A stretch of 64,000 nt of DNA from Streptomyces sp. CMB-StM0423 (lineage in GTDB: Bacteria > Actinomycetota > Actinomycetes > Streptomycetales > Streptomycetaceae), in assembly GCF_002847285.1 (NCBI RefSeq), contig NZ_CP025407.1:7443001-7507000 (forward strand). Direction: 5' to 3'. The translations under genes and the position numbers were made by a program. The notes under the pieces are model-generated. The model was not told the origin of the DNA and ran no database searches. It was given only the letters and a program-made list of their open reading frames with translations. Shown here one piece after another: positions 25,357-32,606 of this stretch; the stretch's first letter is position 1, and each line of letters opens with the position of its first letter.

Positions 25357-26313
25357 GTGATCGTCTGGTTGAACGGTGCATGGGATACGGGTCTGCGCCG
25401 CGTCGCGCATGAGCTGGTGGAGCTGACGCCGGGGAGCATTCTCTACGACCCGGAGCTGACGGGCGGGCAACTGCGCGCACTGCTGCCGCAGAAGCGCCTG
25501 GACGAGGTCGGCGACGAGCAGGAGCTGCCGTCGTGGCGCCGGCTGGTGGTCGAGACGGCGGCGGTGCTGCTGGCGGAGGCGGACGGTCCGCTCGTGGTGC
25601 CGGCGGCGCTGTGGCGCGAGGAGCACCGCGACGAGATCTTCGGCAGGCTGGCCTCGCGCGGCTTCGAAGTACGCCATTTGCTGGTCTCGTTTGACGAAAC
25701 GATCCTGCACACCGGGTCCTTTCCGCACTGGCTCACCGGCGACGCCCACCTCGTCGACGCAGCAGGTCAGAGCGCACGCGAGGCCGCCGAGGAGATCGCC
25801 TCCTGCCTGCGTGCCGGGGCCGGATACTGCGACATCGTGCAGAACTCCGAGCCCACCGGCGAGACGCTCGCCGCCGGCGTGCTGCTCTTCGACGAGGACG
25901 ACCGGGTGCTCCTCGTCGACCCCACGTACAAGCCGGGCTGGGAGTTCCCCGGCGGCGTCGTCGAGGCCGGCGAGGCGCCGGCGCGCGGCGGCGTCCGGGA
26001 GGTGGCGGAGGAGCTGGGGCTGAGCCTGCGGCGGGCGCCGCGGCTGCTGGTGGTGGACTGGGAGCCGCCCCGGCCGCCGGAGTACGGCGGGCTGCGGCTG
26101 CTCTACGACGGCGGGCGGCTGGGCCCCGCGGAGGCGGCCGGCGTGCTGCTGCCGGGTCCCGAGCTGCGCGCCTGGCGGTTCGTCACGGAGGACGAGGCGG
26201 GCGTGCTGCTGCCGTCGGTGCGCTTCAGCCGGCTGCGCTGGGCGCTGCGGGCCCGGCGGCGGGGGGCGGCGGTCTACCTGGAGGGCGGGGCGCCGGTCGC
26301 GGACGGGGCGTAG
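25357..26313 (+). CDS. Nudix hydrolase fused to a degenerate P-loop kinase-like domain
   Basis: This is a 318-residue two-part protein. The C-terminal half is a clear Nudix domain with the box GVVEAGEAPARGGVREVAEELGL at about residues 200-222, so it hydrolyses a nucleoside diphosphate linked to some moiety. The N-terminal half resembles Streptomyces proteins that begin MIVWxNGxxGxGKT, but here the loop reads MIVWLNGAWDTGLRR: the Lys and Ser/Thr of Walker A are gone, so ATP binding is doubtful. The start is GTG at 25357 after GAGAGGGGGAAC. The gene stands alone, with a dyad upstream. Confidence 0.85.
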   Translation: MIVWLNGAWDTGLRRVAHELVELTPGSILYDPELTGGQLRALLPQKRLDEVGDEQELPSWRRLVVETAAVLLAEADGPLVVPAALWREEHRDEIFGRLASRGFEVRHLLVSFDETILHTGSFPHWLTGDAHLVDAAGQSAREAAEEIASCLRAGAGYCDIVQNSEPTGETLAAGVLLFDEDDRVLLVDPTYKPGWEFPGGVVEAGEAPARGGVREVAEELGLSLRRAPRLLVVDWEPPRPPEYGGLRLLYDGGRLGPAEAAGVLLPGPELRAWRFVTEDEAGVLLPSVRFSRLRWALRARRRGAAVYLEGGAPVADGA

Positions 26314-26506
26314 CCCGAGGGGGACGCGAGGGGCGTGAGGGGGCGAGGGACGTGGCGGGTCGGCGGGGTTGTCGTGGCAACCCTATTGGCCCTGCTATTG
26401 CCCCATTCAGCAGTTTTTGAGTGCGTGTCACCGGCTCCGGCTGCATAGCGTCTCTGCTAGCGGCGGCCCACGTCGTCGCGTCCCCCACTTCAGGAGCGAA
26501 CGACCG

Positions 26507-27169
26507 ATGCGGATCATATCCACGGCGCTGGCCGCCGCGGCCGTCGGTGCCGTCGCCGCCGGCCTCACGGCCACGGTGGCGACGGCGCAGGGCAACGACG
26601 ACAACATCACCTCCTTCGGCTTCACGGTCAACCCGAAGACGGTCAAGCCGGGCGGCAGGGTCGAGCTGACCGTGACCGAGTGCGACAAGGAAGCCACGGC
26701 CTCGTCGGCGGTCTTCGACAAGACGACCCTCGGCACGGGCGGCGGTACCCAGAGCGCCCAGGCGATGGTCGACCTGGACGCCAAGCCGGGTGCCACCTTC
26801 GACGTGACCTTCACCTGCGGCGCCGAGTCCGGCACCGCGCCGCTGACCATCGCGGGCGCCGGTGGCGGAAAGTCGGAGATCGGCTCCACGTCCCGGCCGC
26901 GTCAGGAGCAGGGCAAGGAGGCGACCCGGTCGGCGCTCCCGTCGCAGCCCGGCAAGGAGGGCACGGAGCCCGCCGAGCCGGGCAAGGAAGCCGTCCGCCC
27001 GGCCGAGCCGGAGCAGCCCGCGAAGCCGGCCCATCCGGCCCGCGGCGGCCTCGGCGGTTCCCAGGAGGACCACACCGTGATGCTCTCCGGCGGCGCCGGG
27101 CTGACCGCCGCCGGCGCGTTCGGCGGGGCCCTGCTGCTACGGCGCCGGGAGACCCCCGGCCGCGACTGA
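26507..27169 (+). CDS. Secreted protein with C-terminal membrane anchor, sortase neighbour
   Basis: This is a 220-residue exported protein with a signal peptide at residues 1-28 (MRIISTALAAAAVGAVAAGLT..). A beta-rich domain with two Cys (TECDKEA and VTFTCGAES) that may form a disulfide follows to about residue 128, then a Pro/Glu/Lys-rich repeat linker (QPGKEG, EPGKEA). The tail is a hydrophobic helix with RRR at its end, like a cell-wall sorting signal, but no LPXTG or LAXTG is present; the stretch before the helix reads ARGGLGGSQED. It lies just upstream of a class F sortase gene in the same direction, a pairing I recall in Streptomyces. The function is unknown. CAGGAG precedes ATG at 26507. 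Confidence 0.75.
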   Translation: MRIISTALAAAAVGAVAAGLTATVATAQGNDDNITSFGFTVNPKTVKPGGRVELTVTECDKEATASSAVFDKTTLGTGGGTQSAQAMVDLDAKPGATFDVTFTCGAESGTAPLTIAGAGGGKSEIGSTSRPRQEQGKEATRSALPSQPGKEGTEPAEPGKEAVRPAEPEQPAKPAHPARGGLGGSQEDHTVMLSGGAGLTAAGAFGGALLLRRRETPGRD

Positions 27170-27202
27170 CCCGGCGCAGGCACCGGTCCGCATCGCGCGT
27201 GC

Positions 27203-27230
27203 CGCCCCGCGGCCCCCGGGCCGCGGGGCG
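27203..27230 (+). terminator. Strong hairpin between surface-protein and sortase genes
   Basis: CGCCCCGCGGCCC pairs with GGGCCGCGGGGCG (13 bp, nominal 2-base loop that would open slightly). It lies 34 bp after the surface-protein stop, so the sortase may be mostly transcribed separately or by read-through. Confidence 0.65.
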
Positions 27231-27464
27231 CACGACGCTCCCGTACAACTCCCCGAGCACCTTCCCGCGCGGCTCCCCCCGGGCAGAAACGGTCCGCACC
27301 ATGCACGAGCAACGCACCATCGACCCCTACGCCGCGATGCCCTACGGCATGACCCCGCACGGGACGCTGCCCCACGACACGACCGGGTACGGCGCCGCAC
27401 CGAACGGCACCGCGCCCGGCGGCCCGCCCCGGACCCCGGCGGCGACGGCGGGGGCGGGGGGAGC

Positions 27465-28091
27465 GTGGCCGGCGCGCTGCGCAACAGGTTCGCCGCGGGC
27501 GTCGTCATCTGCGTCATGCTCCTGGGCATCGGGATGATCCACACCGCGCTCACCGGCGGCTTCGGCCCGCCGCAGCCCTCCGTGGAGAGCGCGCTCGCCG
27601 ACGACGGCCCGCCCGCGCACCCGCCGCTGGCCGCCTCGCAGCCGGCCACGATCCGGATCCCCGCCATCGGCGTCGACGCACCGCTGACCGACGTCGGTCT
27701 CGACCCCGACGGCTGGCTCGCCGCGCCGCCTCCCGGCGTGCGCAACCTCGCCGGCTGGTACCGGGACGCCGCCACCCCCGGCGCCACCGGCACCGCCGTC
27801 GTCACCGGGCACGTCGACGACGCGGCCGGACCCGCCCTCTTCTACCGGCTCGGCGGCCTGAAGCGCGGCGACGTCGTCAAGGTCGACCGGGAGGACGGCC
27901 GCACGGCGGAGTTCACCGTCTACGCCGTCGAGGTCTTCGACGCCGCCGACTTCCCCAGCCGGCGCGTCTACGGCGACACCGACCGGGCCGAACTGCGCGT
28001 GCTCACCTGCGGCGGCGGCTACCGCGAAGGGGAGAACCCCGGGTACGAGGGCAACGTCGTCGTCTTCGCCCGGCTCACGGACGTCGCCTGA
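27465..28091 (+). CDS. Class F sortase
   Basis: This is a membrane-anchored sortase of about 208 residues in this frame. A membrane helix (GVVICVMLLGIGMIHTAL) is followed by the sortase barrel with RIPAIGVDAPL, the catalytic His in VVTGHVD, the Cys in LRVLTCGGGY and the Arg in NVVVFARL. Such enzymes attach proteins to the wall or act on non-canonical signals. The GTG start follows a GGGGGG run. However, an ATG frame from 27301 with about 95% GC at third positions (MHEQRTIDPYAAMPYG..) runs straight into this point and would join in frame if the G-run carried one more base. The true protein may therefore be some 55 residues longer. Confidence 0.85.
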   Translation: MAGALRNRFAAGVVICVMLLGIGMIHTALTGGFGPPQPSVESALADDGPPAHPPLAASQPATIRIPAIGVDAPLTDVGLDPDGWLAAPPPGVRNLAGWYRDAATPGATGTAVVTGHVDDAAGPALFYRLGGLKRGDVVKVDREDGRTAEFTVYAVEVFDAADFPSRRVYGDTDRAELRVLTCGGGYREGENPGYEGNVVVFARLTDVA

Positions 28092-28101
28092 CGGCTGCGA
28101 G

Positions 28102-28141
28102 CCGGACCCGCTTCCCGGACCCGCTTCCCCGGACCGGCTTC
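28102..28141. repeat. Short tandem repeat, period 13-14 bp
   Basis: CCGGACCCGCTTC occurs twice in tandem and a third time in varied form, between the convergent sortase and M20 peptidase genes. It is non-coding and prone to slippage. Confidence 0.6.
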
Positions 28142-28202
28142 CCGGGCCGGTTCGCCGAAGCCGGCGCCCGGCCGCGGGGGCCGCCGGTGCCGGCCCGCGG
28201 AC

Positions 28203-29573
28203 TCAGTCCCCGCGCCCGGCCGCGTACCGGTGCAGGAACAGCGCCTCCGCGAACGACAGCCGCTCCAACTCCTCCGGCGACACGCTCTCGTTCACCGCAT
28301 GGATCTGCGCCTCCGGCTCGGAGAGGCCGATCAGCAGGATCTCCGCCTGCGGGTACAGCTCGGCCAGGGTGTTGCAGAGCGGGATCGTGCCGCCCTGCCC
28401 GGCGACCTGCATCTCCTCGCCCGGGTACGCCGCATGCAGCGCCTCGGCCATCGCGCGGTACGCGGGGCTCGTGACGTCGGCGCGGAACGGCTCGCCCGAG
28501 CCGTACGACTCGGTGGTCACCCGGACGCCCCAGGGCGCGTGCGCCTCGAAGTGCGCCGTCAGGCGCTCCGTCGCCTCCGCCGAGTCGTGGCCCGGCGGCA
28601 GCCGCAGGCTGACCAGCGCAGCGGCGGTGGCCTGCACCGAGGGCGTCGCCTCGGCCACCGAGGGAACGTCCATCCCGATCACCGTCACCGCGGGGCTCGC
28701 CCAGATGCGGTCCGCGACGCTGCCCGTGCCGATCAGCTCCACGCCGTCCAGCACCTTGGCGTCGCGGCGGAAGGTGTCCTCCGGGTACGCCAGGCCGTCC
28801 CACCGGGAGCCGGGCGCCAGGCCGTCGACCGTGGTCGAGCCGTCCGGGGCGCGCAGCGAGTCGAGGATCCGGATGAGGGCGCCGAGGGCGTCGGGGGCGG
28901 CGCCGCCGAACTGGCCCGAGTGCAGGTTCCCGGCCAGCGCGTCCACCTGCACGCGCAGCATCGTCATGCCGCGCAGCGTGGCCGTGACCGTGGGCAGCCC
29001 GACGCGGAAGTTGCCGACGTCGCCGATGACGATCGTGTCTGCGGCCAGCAACTCCGGGTGCTGCTCGGCGTACTGCTGCAGACCGCCGGTGCCCTGCTCC
29101 TCCGAGCCCTCCACGATGACCTTGACCGAGACCGGCACGCCGCCGTTCTCGCGCAGCGCGCGGAGCGCGGTCAGGTGCATGAGGACGCCGCCCTTGCAGT
29201 CCGCGGCACCGCGCCCGTACCACCGGCCGTCGCGCTCGGTCAGCTCGAACGGCGGGCTGAGCCACGCCGATTCGTCGAGCGGCGGCTGTACGTCGTAGTG
29301 GGCGTAGAGCAGCACCGTGGGGGCGCCCGCCGGTCCTGGCAGGTAGCCGTACACCGAACGGGTGCCGTCCGGGGTGTCGAGCAGCCGCACGTCCGTGAAG
29401 CCCTCGGCGGTCAGCGAGTCGGTGATCCAGTGGGCGGCGGCATCGGATTCGGTCGCGGGGAAGCGCTCCGGATCGATGAGCGCGACCGAGCGGAAGGAGA
29501 CCAACTCGGCCAGTTCGGTACGGGCGCGCGGCAGCAGACCGGCGACGGTGCCGGCGAGCCGATCGGTGTCCAT
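28203..29573 (-). CDS. M20-family dipeptidase
   Basis: This is a 456-residue zinc-dependent dipeptidase/carboxypeptidase of the M20 family (PepV/CNDP-like). Metal ligands are visible in order: His92 and Asp94 in YAHYDVQP, the bridging Asp125 in GRGAADCKGG, the catalytic Glu pair in VEGSEEQGTGG (158-159), and the late His in IHAVNESVSPEE. The lid/dimerisation domain lies between about residues 210 and 330. There is no signal peptide, so it is cytoplasmic and probably processes imported dipeptides. It diverges from the geranylgeranyl-reductase-like gene and is convergent with the sortase gene. Confidence 0.92.
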   Translation of the reverse strand: MDTDRLAGTVAGLLPRARTELAELVSFRSVALIDPERFPATESDAAAHWITDSLTAEGFTDVRLLDTPDGTRSVYGYLPGPAGAPTVLLYAHYDVQPPLDESAWLSPPFELTERDGRWYGRGAADCKGGVLMHLTALRALRENGGVPVSVKVIVEGSEEQGTGGLQQYAEQHPELLAADTIVIGDVGNFRVGLPTVTATLRGMTMLRVQVDALAGNLHSGQFGGAAPDALGALIRILDSLRAPDGSTTVDGLAPGSRWDGLAYPEDTFRRDAKVLDGVELIGTGSVADRIWASPAVTVIGMDVPSVAEATPSVQATAAALVSLRLPPGHDSAEATERLTAHFEAHAPWGVRVTTESYGSGEPFRADVTSPAYRAMAEALHAAYPGEEMQVAGQGGTIPLCNTLAELYPQAEILLIGLSEPEAQIHAVNESVSPEELERLSFAEALFLHRYAAGRGD

Positions 29574-29731
29574 GGGAACGCTCCTCGGGCGAACTGCGTT
29601 GTGTCCTGCGGTGTCGGGTCCCGGAATCGGGGCGAGCGGTGACGATCATCGCACAGCGGTGCGTCGTTCTAGGATGCGGCAGGTGGGCGCCCCCGGGTGG
29701 GGGAGGCCGGAAACAGGAGCAGAGAGCCAAC

Positions 29732-31105
29732 GTGACCAGCGAGAACGAGGCGGGCAACGAAGCGGGCGAAGCGGCGGACGGCCGCTCGCCGGGCGACGCA
29801 CGGGACGCGGCCGGGGAGGCGGCGCCGGACGAAGGGGCCGCGAAGACGCCGCCGGTGGCGCCCGGGGCGGAGACCGGTGCCGAGGCCGACGGAGAAGCCG
29901 GCGGTGAGCCGAAGGTCTGGGACGTCGTGGTGATCGGCGCCGGTCCCGCCGGTGCCTCCGCTGCGTACGCCGCCGCCGGACAGGGCCGCAGCGTCCTGCT
30001 CCTGGAGCGCTCGGAGATGCCTCGCTACAAGACCTGCGGCGGCGGCATCATCGGGCTGTCCCGCGAGGCGCTTCCCGACGGTGTCGAACTGCCGCTGCGG
30101 GACCGCGTCAACGCCGTGACGTTCACCATGCGCGGCCGGCTCGGCCGCACGCGCCGCTCCCGCCGCACCCTGTTCGGGCTCGTCAACCGCGCCGAGCTGG
30201 ACGCCCGGCTCGCCGAGGCCGCGCAGGGCGCGGGGGCGCGGCTGCGTACCGGCGTGACCGTCGCGCGGGTCGAGCAGCACGGGCCCGACGTGCCGGACCG
30301 GCGCACGGTGGCCGTGCACCTGTCGGGCGGCGAGGTGGTGCTGGCCCGCGCCGTCGTCGGCGCGGACGGCAGCGCGGGGCGGACCAGCAGCCACGTCGGC
30401 GTGGAGCTGGAGCAGGTGGATCTGGGTCTGGAGGCGGAGATCCCGGTGCCGCCGGAGGTCGCGGACGACTGGCGCGGCCGGGTGCTCATCGACTGGGGCC
30501 CGCTGCCCGGGAGTTACGGGTGGGTCTTCCCCAAGGGCGACACGCTGACGGTCGGCGTGATCTCCGCCCGCGGCGACGGCGCCGCGACGAAGCGCTATCT
30601 GGAGGAGTTCACCGCCCGGCTCGGGCTTGCGGGCTTCGAGCCGAGCCTGTCGTCGGGGCACCTCACGCGCTGCCGCGCGCACAACTCGCCGCTGTCCCGC
30701 GGCCGGGTCGTCGTCTGCGGCGACGCCGCGGGGCTGCTGGAGCCGTGGACCCGGGAGGGCATCTCGTACGCGCTGCGCTCCGGCCGGCTCGCGGGGGAGT
30801 GGGCGGTGCGGATCGCCGAGGCCCAGGACGCGGTGGACGCGCGCCGTCAGGCGCTCAACTACGCGTTCGCCGTGAAGGCGGGCCTCGGCGTGGAGATGGC
30901 GGTCGGACGGCGGATGCTGGCGGCCTTCGAGCGGCACCCCGGGGTGTTCCACGCGGCGCTGACCGGGTTCCGGCCGGCGTGGCACATGTTCACGAAGGTC
31001 ACGCAGGGGTCGACGACGCTCGGCGAGATCGTCCGCACCCACCCGGTGGCCCACCGGGCGCTGTTCCTGCTGGACCGGAAGGGCGCGCTCAGCGGGTCTC
31101 GGTGA
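29732..31105 (+). CDS. Geranylgeranyl reductase family FAD-dependent oxidoreductase
   Basis: This is a 457-residue flavoprotein that reduces isoprenoid double bonds, for example of menaquinone side chains or polyprenyl lipids. After an unusually long acidic disordered tail of about 60 residues comes the dinucleotide fold VVVIGAGPAGASAAYAA (residues 66-80), then CGGGIIG, the FAD-contacting GDAAGLLEPWTREGISYAL, and a hydrophobic C terminus. GTG at 29732 after AGGAGCAGAGAG was chosen over an upstream frame start at 29639. Its last 17 bp overlap the convergent deazaflavin-type gene. The substrate is not clear from the sequence. Confidence 0.85.
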   Translation: MTSENEAGNEAGEAADGRSPGDARDAAGEAAPDEGAAKTPPVAPGAETGAEADGEAGGEPKVWDVVVIGAGPAGASAAYAAAGQGRSVLLLERSEMPRYKTCGGGIIGLSREALPDGVELPLRDRVNAVTFTMRGRLGRTRRSRRTLFGLVNRAELDARLAEAAQGAGARLRTGVTVARVEQHGPDVPDRRTVAVHLSGGEVVLARAVVGADGSAGRTSSHVGVELEQVDLGLEAEIPVPPEVADDWRGRVLIDWGPLPGSYGWVFPKGDTLTVGVISARGDGAATKRYLEEFTARLGLAGFEPSLSSGHLTRCRAHNSPLSRGRVVVCGDAAGLLEPWTREGISYALRSGRLAGEWAVRIAEAQDAVDARRQALNYAFAVKAGLGVEMAVGRRMLAAFERHPGVFHAALTGFRPAWHMFTKVTQGSTTLGEIVRTHPVAHRALFLLDRKGALSGSR

Positions 31106-31541
31106 GGCGGAAGACCGGGTGGTCGGGGGCGGCGGCGAGCAGCTCCTCGTCGGAGGACTCCGCCGTCACGCCCTTGAAGTACTGGTTGACCTCCCAGCCC
31201 CAGCGCTTGAGGTAACTGCGCAGCACGGGCACGGCGACGGCGGGCGGCAGCTCCTCGACGGTGAAGGTGCGCACCCTGCGGCCGACGCGCAGCTCGCCGC
31301 CGCCGGCCGCTCGCATGTTGCGGACCCACTGGGAGTGGCCGCGGGCGGAGACGAGGTACTGGTCGCCGTCGTGCTGGTGCAGGTTGACGGGCAGGCGCAG
31401 CATCTTGCCGGACTTGCGGCCGCGTACGGACAGCTCGGTGGTGCCCATGATGCTGACGCCGTGGCGCGCGAGCCAGCCCACCACCTTGTTGAGCCGCGTG
31501 GCCAGGGGGCCGGCCTTGAGGTAGTAGGGCTGCGTGGTCAT
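31089..31541 (-). CDS. Deazaflavin (F420)-dependent nitroreductase-family protein
   Basis: This is a 150-residue split-barrel protein of the DDN/F420-dependent nitroreductase family. Marks are the N-terminal helix region LNKVVGWLARHGVSIMG, TTELSVRGRKSGKMLRLPVN for cofactor phosphate contact, and YLVSARGHSQWVRNMRAAGGGELRVGRR. It would use F420H2, or possibly FMN, to reduce small electrophiles or quinones. AGGAGG lies six bases ahead of the ATG at 31541. It diverges from a TetR regulator, and the intergenic region holds five near-identical operator-like sites, so it is almost certainly the TetR target. Confidence 0.88.
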   Translation of the reverse strand: MTTQPYYLKAGPLATRLNKVVGWLARHGVSIMGTTELSVRGRKSGKMLRLPVNLHQHDGDQYLVSARGHSQWVRNMRAAGGGELRVGRRVRTFTVEELPPAVAVPVLRSYLKRWGWEVNQYFKGVTAESSDEELLAAAPDHPVFRLTETR

Positions 31542-31574
31542 CGGGACCTCCTGGGGTGAGCGCCGATCTGAACC

Positions 31575-31680
31575 GAGAGCACTGCTCTCGCTTGAGAGCA
31601 GTGTGCACCAGAGCGGTGGTCCAAAGCAAGAGCACTGATCTCGTTTCTGTGCACCGATCTCGTTTGTGTGCACTGCTCTC
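31575..31680. promoter_or_regulatory. Array of five TetR-type operator sites
   Basis: A 15-bp motif recurs five times between the divergent genes. GAGAGCACTGCTCTC at 31575-31589 is a perfect palindrome about a central base. Related copies start at 31594 (GAGAGCAGTGTGCAC), 31628 (AAGAGCACTGATCTC), 31647 (CTGTGCACCGATCTC) and 31666 (GTGTGCACTGCTCTC). Spacing is 19, 34, 19 and 19 bp from start to start. Confidence 0.8.
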
Positions 31681-31700
31681 TCGATGGCACACTGGCCCCC

Positions 31701-32405
31701 ATGACGAGGGTCACAGGAGCCAGGGAGCGCGCCCGCACCGAGATCGCCGAGAGCATCAAGGCCGAGGCCAGACGACAGCTCGCCGACGCGGGCGCCGCCC
31801 GCCTCTCACTGCGCGCCGTAGCCCGCGAGCTGGGCATGGTCTCCTCGGCGCTCTACCGCTACTACCCCAGCCGCGACGACCTCCTCACCGCGCTGATCAC
31901 CGACGCCTACGACGCCGTCGGCACCGCCGCGGAGCGCGCCGTCGCCGCCGGCGACCCCGCCGCCGACCCCGTCGCCCGCTGGACCGCCGGCTGCCAGGCC
32001 GTACGCCGCTGGGCGCTGGCCCACCCACACGAGTACGCCCTCCTCTACGGCTCCCCGGTCCCCGGCTACGCCGCCCCCGAGACCACTACCGCCCCCGCCT
32101 CCCGCGTCGCCCGCGCCCTCATCGGCGTCGCCGAGGAGGCCGACGACGCCGGGCTGCTCCACCCCGCGGCCGTCGAGTCCGCCGAGGTGCTCCGCGACGC
32201 CGAGCAACTGGTGCGCCGCCTGGAGATCCGGCTGCACCCGGCCGCGATGGCGCGACTGGTCGCCGCCTGGTCGCAGCTCTTCGGCCTCGTCGGCTTCGAG
32301 GTGTTCGGCCAGTTCCACGAGGTCGTCCACGCCCGCGAGGAGTTCTTCGAGCGGGCCGCGGCGGACCTGGGCCGCGGCATCGGCCTGCGTACCCCCGCCG
32401 CGTAG
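31701..32405 (+). CDS. TetR/AcrR-family regulator (WHG-type C-terminal domain)
   Basis: This is a 234-residue repressor. The TetR HTH is at about residues 25-60 (RQLADAGAARLSLRAVARELGMVSSALYRYYPSRDDLLTALI). The C-terminal part contains AWSQLFGLVGFEVFGQF, typical of the WHG ligand-binding domain. ATG at 31701 lies 20 bp past the last of five operator-like repeats, so strong self-repression is expected along with control of the divergent deazaflavin-type oxidoreductase. The inducer is probably a small hydrophobic or electrophilic compound that the oxidoreductase detoxifies; this is inference. Confidence 0.9.
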   Translation: MTRVTGARERARTEIAESIKAEARRQLADAGAARLSLRAVARELGMVSSALYRYYPSRDDLLTALITDAYDAVGTAAERAVAAGDPAADPVARWTAGCQAVRRWALAHPHEYALLYGSPVPGYAAPETTTAPASRVARALIGVAEEADDAGLLHPAAVESAEVLRDAEQLVRRLEIRLHPAAMARLVAAWSQLFGLVGFEVFGQFHEVVHAREEFFERAAADLGRGIGLRTPAA

Positions 32406-32529
32406 CCGCCACCCGCCGGACCGCCCCGGGACCGGCCGGGACCGCCCCGGGACCGGCCCCGGCACCTCCACCCCGCGGGGCACCCTCGCCCCCCGCCCCG
32501 CAACCACCGGCCTCACCCCCGTTGAGCAG

Positions 32530-32547
32530 GTACTCCACCGGGAGTAC
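32530..32547. promoter_or_regulatory. Dyad upstream of the two-component system
   Basis: GTACTCC-ACCG-GGAGTAC is a perfect 7-bp inverted repeat about 60 bp ahead of the kinase gene. It is a likely binding box for the NarL-type regulator encoded in the same operon. Confidence 0.55.
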
Positions 32548-32606
32548 GCCGGGTGTCCGCGTACGGCTGACGCCCGAAGGCGCCGCCGCCGGTTAGCGTT
32601 TCAGGC

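Noticed and set aside
28203..29573. M20 peptidase as part of the sortase locus
   Set aside because: It is convergent with the sortase, has no signal peptide, and such cytoplasmic dipeptidases are unrelated to sorting.
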